Below, piece after piece: positions 3,317 through 6,434 of a stretch of DNA of 6,434 nucleotides; position 1 is the first letter of the stretch, and each line of letters begins with the position of its first letter. The notes beneath the pieces were generated by a model, which was not told the origin of the DNA, made no database searches, and saw only the letters and a program-made list of their open reading frames with translations. The translations under genes and the position numbers were made by a program. Origin of the DNA: JAWXBG01 sp044375415 (GTDB lineage: Bacteria > Bacteroidota > Bacteroidia > Flavobacteriales_D > Sanyastnellaceae); NCBI GenBank assembly GCA_044375415.1, contig JBILMS010000108.1, forward strand, positions 1 to 6,434, read 5' to 3'.

Positions 3317-6300
3317 TCAAGGACATACCGTTCCGTAAAGTGAGTTGAAAAATAGCAAATCTGAAACACCAACAACTCCGTTTCCATCCATGTCCACAAT
3401 TCCACAATTGGAAGTACAGCCGTAGAATGAATTGAAAATTAGCAAGTCGGCAATTCCGATGATTCCGCTATTATCGAAATCTCCGGGACATGAAGCACTT
3501 GGTTCTACCGAAAGGGAATAATACGCTTCCTGGGCGGTTAATCCACTTATACGGATGAGATATACCTGATTGCCCGGTAAGCTTAAGGTAAGAGTTTCAC
3601 TGAGATTGGGAGCTGCATTGTTCACGCAATCGAGCAGAGTTAGATTACCACACTCTCCTTGGAAAACTTCAATCTTACCGTCAAAATTCGGAGTGATAGC
3701 TTCAATAGCGCTTAAACTGATGTCGAAAGTACCTCCCTGCGTAATGGTCAGGGCGTACCAAACTGATCTTCCAATGGCGGCTCCACATGTTCCTGCTGTT
3801 TCGTTAGTTGGGGTAGCACAGGTATTGTTCTCTGACAGTAAGGTCTGACCGGGCGAAATAGCCTTCGCCATGTGACAGTGATCATTGGGTTTACTGCATA
3901 TGGAGCTTTCAACACATCCCATATCGATTACCTCGTTTTGAATACGCGAATTTCCGATTACATCTACTGCACTCGTTCCGACCCATGCATTATCTCCGCC
4001 ATTTAGGCCAATGGATCCTGCCTGTAAACTGTAATCTCCGGTAGCCGGATTAACAAACAAAGGGTTTTGGTAGAATACGTTTATTCCCTCCGTAAAGCCA
4101 TTTAATTCCGCGCCTTGAAGCACACAATAGTCAACGGAGAAGAGTGTATTTGTTCCGTTGTCAATGGCTTTTGCTCCTGCATTCATTGTATTACCGTAAA
4201 CAATCGAATTCACGACTTTTCCTTTAAGACCATTAATTCCGACAGAAGCTACAACTTCACGGCTATTTGTTGATACATCAACGACATTGTATGCGAGGGT
4301 GGAGGAACGAAGATCAATCTCCGCTGCTGCACTTGCCTGATATACGACACCTTCGATGCAGGTATTCAAGACAAATGCGCAGTTTTCAGCATAAATATCC
4401 GACTCATAACCGATAGCACCACCTTTGTCGTTGGAGTTGTTAGCTTGAAAAATACAATTTACAAATTCACACGACTCACTTACATTGTCCACGAAGACAT
4501 TGTGATTTAGAGAGTAGTTATTTTTGATATATGAATTTCGAATGAAAAAGTTGGCTGCATTGAGAATACTAATTGCCCCTCCGCGCTGAGTCGCATTAAC
4601 GCCACCATTTGCATAGGATTGCTCGATTACCAGACCATCTACCATAAAATCGGCTCCGATGCTATCAGCCACCAAAATGTTGTATGAATTATCGGTCAAT
4701 ACACCTGCCGTACCGATGTCTCCGGAAAGTATAGTTTGATTCAACTGATAATCTCTTTGGTCCACCGATGTTTCGGTACCATCGAATCCACCATAAACCG
4801 GAACGTTTGCCGGTAGATCGAAACTTACACCTCTTCCGGGATTGAGATTTAGACCGGGCTTATAAGTACCTTCAGCAATCCAAACTTGCTGACCTTCTAT
4901 AGCGTTGGTGAAAGCTTCATCCAGGTCGGTATAAGCATCTTCCCATGTGCTTCCATTGTTCAGTCCATTGGCCGTCGGATCGACATGATAAATTTTGGGA
5001 CGTGTTTGTTCGAAACATCCCAAATCTACTTTTCCGTCCATTAATCGGGTATTATTGTCTAAATCCTTATTGTTCGCTTTAAGTACATTTTTACCGGCAT
5101 TGATGGCGGGAGAAGTCATCTTTAATGTAAAGTCATTATTTCCGGGGACATTAAAATCGGGGTTTTCATCCTGAATGTCTGTTTGAGAAACAAAGGTGGT
5201 GAGTGCTGCATCTTCAATGATACAAGCATCTGCATGCACGTCCCAAGCGGTCTCCACAAGCGTGCCCGTATTGTTCCAGATGATAGAGTTTTCTAATCTC
5301 AATGTGGTGGATGGAAAACCTTCGAAAATGGGCATCAATTCAGAAGTATTCTGAGTGAATGTTACATTGACCAAGTTTATTTCAGTGTTGGAACTCCCGG
5401 TAGTAATTACGCCTGCGTTCACCGAAATATTATCATGAAACAGACAGTCCTCAATTCGATGTGGCTCGTCACCGCCACCGCAGTGGTATGCGGTTCCTCC
5501 ATACAAGGAGTAGTTATCGTGAATAACGCAGTGTTTTACCGTAGCGTTTCCATTTATAGCTATTATAGCAGATCCCAAGGCAGTGGTTTCGTTGTAGGCT
5601 TTGCGAATGTCAAATCCATCGATCACGATTCCATCTGCTTGGAGTGCGTAGAATAAATTTCTGGAATTGTCCGTTTCTCCGCTTGCCCCAATAGCACCGC
5701 TGATAATGCTTACAAAGAAATTCCAGTCGCGCTGTCCACGTTGGGTTTCCAGTCCTGCGAAACCACCGTATAAATGAACTCCTTGTGGAATACTAAACTT
5801 TATGTTTCGATCGGTTCCGGTCGTTGGTTTGTATGTCCCGGCGGCTACCCAGATTTCATAACCTTCCGTGGCATCTGAGAGCGCATCGTGAAGATCCGTA
5901 TAGGCGTTCGCCCACGAACTTCCATCATTTAAACCGGATGCATCGTCATTTACGTAAATGATGCCATCGTCTTGAGATTCGAAAGCACCCATATCGACCG
6001 AGCCGTCAAAAATGCGCTCGAGATGCATAAGATCAAGGTCGAGCGTATTTCTTGCTACATCTCCGGCATTTCGTGCAGGCGATAAAAATTGAAGGCTGAA
6101 GTCATTGGCACTCGGGTTAGTGAATAGAGGATCAAGATCAAGATTATTTGTTCCGGGAAATCCACTTTGAATAACATTGTACTCGGCTTCTACATTTAAG
6201 TCTGTATTAGCAAATTGACCGGAATTATCCCAAACGATAGAATTGTACATTTCCAAATACAGGTCCGCGGTAAAACCACCAAAGACATACGGATTTGGCT

Positions 6301-6434
6301 TGTCACTCGTATTCTGCGCAATAGTGGTTTCTATTACCTTCAAGTTACTTGATTCCGAGCAAGCAAGGGCTATAGTTGTTGTTTCATTGCTGATCGCCCC
6401 AACACTGTGGTTGTCGCGGACCAGACAATTGTTT
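3317..6434 (-). CDS. Giant secreted beta-helix/choice-of-anchor Q repeat protein with PPC-like and dockerin-like C-terminal domains (5' partial)
   Basis: The frame is open from the window end to the TGA at 3317-3319, giving 1038 visible residues; a TTG at 6341-6343 is just an internal codon. Numbering from the window edge, three homologous modules are seen: about 1-155 (partial), 156-477 and 478-845. Complete modules begin IYVNDDASGLNDGSSWANAY or IYHVDPTANGLNNGSTWEDAY, continue with WVAAGTYKP and YGGFAGLET plus right-handed beta-helix segments, and end in a choice-of-anchor Q type unit (NSIIWNN, P.F, SPAINAG, VDLGCFE). Residues about 846-981 resemble a bacterial pre-peptidase C-terminal (PPC) domain (NDHCHMAKAISPG, SVWYALTI, YLIRISGL). 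Residues 982-1038 hold two EF-hand loops, D985-D987-S989-D996 and D1014-D1016-N1018-D1025, each followed by LL.FNS.YG, with cysteines before, between and after. Such proteins are exported and thought to act in adhesion or surface display; the ligand is unknown. No T9SS type A motif is seen at the end. The domain calls rest on motif memory. Confidence 0.88.
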   Translation of the reverse strand, partial: NNCLVRDNHSVGAISNETTTIALACSESSNLKVIETTIAQNTSDKPNPYVFGGFTADLYLEMYNSIVWDNSGQFANTDLNVEAEYNVIQSGFPGTNNLDLDPLFTNPSANDFSLQFLSPARNAGDVARNTLDLDLMHLERIFDGSVDMGAFESQDDGIIYVNDDASGLNDGSSWANAYTDLHDALSDATEGYEIWVAAGTYKPTTGTDRNIKFSIPQGVHLYGGFAGLETQRGQRDWNFFVSIISGAIGASGETDNSRNLFYALQADGIVIDGFDIRKAYNETTALGSAIIAINGNATVKHCVIHDNYSLYGGTAYHCGGGDEPHRIEDCLFHDNISVNAGVITTGSSNTEINLVNVTFTQNTSELMPIFEGFPSTTLRLENSIIWNNTGTLVETAWDVHADACIIEDAALTTFVSQTDIQDENPDFNVPGNNDFTLKMTSPAINAGKNVLKANNKDLDNNTRLMDGKVDLGCFEQTRPKIYHVDPTANGLNNGSTWEDAYTDLDEAFTNAIEGQQVWIAEGTYKPGLNLNPGRGVSFDLPANVPVYGGFDGTETSVDQRDYQLNQTILSGDIGTAGVLTDNSYNILVADSIGADFMVDGLVIEQSYANGGVNATQRGGAISILNAANFFIRNSYIKNNYSLNHNVFVDNVSESCEFVNCIFQANNSNDKGGAIGYESDIYAENCAFVLNTCIEGVVYQASAAAEIDLRSSTLAYNVVDVSTNSREVVASVGINGLKGKVVNSIVYGNTMNAGAKAIDNGTNTLFSVDYCVLQGAELNGFTEGINVFYQNPLFVNPATGDYSLQAGSIGLNGGDNAWVGTSAVDVIGNSRIQNEVIDMGCVESSICSKPNDHCHMAKAISPGQTLLSENNTCATPTNETAGTCGAAIGRSVWYALTITQGGTFDISLSAIEAITPNFDGKIEVFQGECGNLTLLDCVNNAAPNLSETLTLSLPGNQVYLIRISGLTAQEAYYSLSVEPSASCPGDFDNSGIIGIADLLIFNSFYGCTSNCGIVDMDGNGVVGVSDLLFFNSLYGTVCP

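Noticed and set aside
3570..5656. + strand frames within the giant gene (3570-3848, 5435-5656) as separate genes
   Set aside because: They lie antisense to a continuous, domain-rich reading frame and show no protein-family pattern.

Overview
This window looks like Bacteroidota DNA, most probably a marine or aquatic member of the Flavobacteriales. Four things point there. One gene ends in a type IX secretion (T9SS) type A sorting domain. A very long gene is built of beta-helix/choice-of-anchor Q repeats and closes with a PPC-like domain and a dockerin-like EF-hand pair. The one promoter that can be read fits the Bacteroidota consensus (TTG-N20-TAnnTTTG). The intergenic DNA carries interspersed repeats of a kind I associate with this phylum. 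This assignment is from recalled family features, not from a database search.

Layout. Positions 1-594 (+) are the 3' end of a secreted T9SS-substrate protein. Positions 3317-6434 (-) are the 3' three kilobases of a giant secreted repeat protein whose 5' end lies outside the window. These two genes converge on a 2.7-kb stretch (595-3316) that is only about one third coding. It holds one confident gene, a DUF6088/AbiEi-type winged-helix antitoxin-like regulator at 1384-1992 (+), and one weaker gene, a 121-residue hypothetical protein at 2311-2676 (-) that has no ATG start.

The interval 595-3316 is rich in repeats and hairpins. Two different direct repeats flank the DUF6088 gene in mirror order, G-P-gene-P-G. 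G is at 867-929 and 2167-2229, about 78% identical. P is at 1040-1139 and 1987-2086, 76% identical without gaps. The downstream P copy begins inside the last codons of the gene. The DUF6088 promoter carries a perfect 10-bp inverted repeat over its -7 box, which fits autorepression. The usual AbiEii nucleotidyltransferase toxin partner is absent, so this is an orphan antitoxin-like gene. It may be a decayed or separated toxin-antitoxin locus, or a small mobile cassette.

Positions 2677-3316 hold two terminator-like hairpins with T8 tracts on the + strand, one of them with a perfect 16-bp stem. They are followed by several short perfect hairpins with 3-nt loops and an interrupted 8-bp tandem repeat (CACATTAG) that ends two bases from the stop codon of the giant gene.

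The two outer genes are unrelated in sequence, but both encode exported proteins, probably displayed at the cell surface. They appear to use different C-terminal modules: a classic T9SS domain in one and a paired EF-hand/dockerin-like module in the other. The central genes look like accessory cargo with no evident functional link to them.
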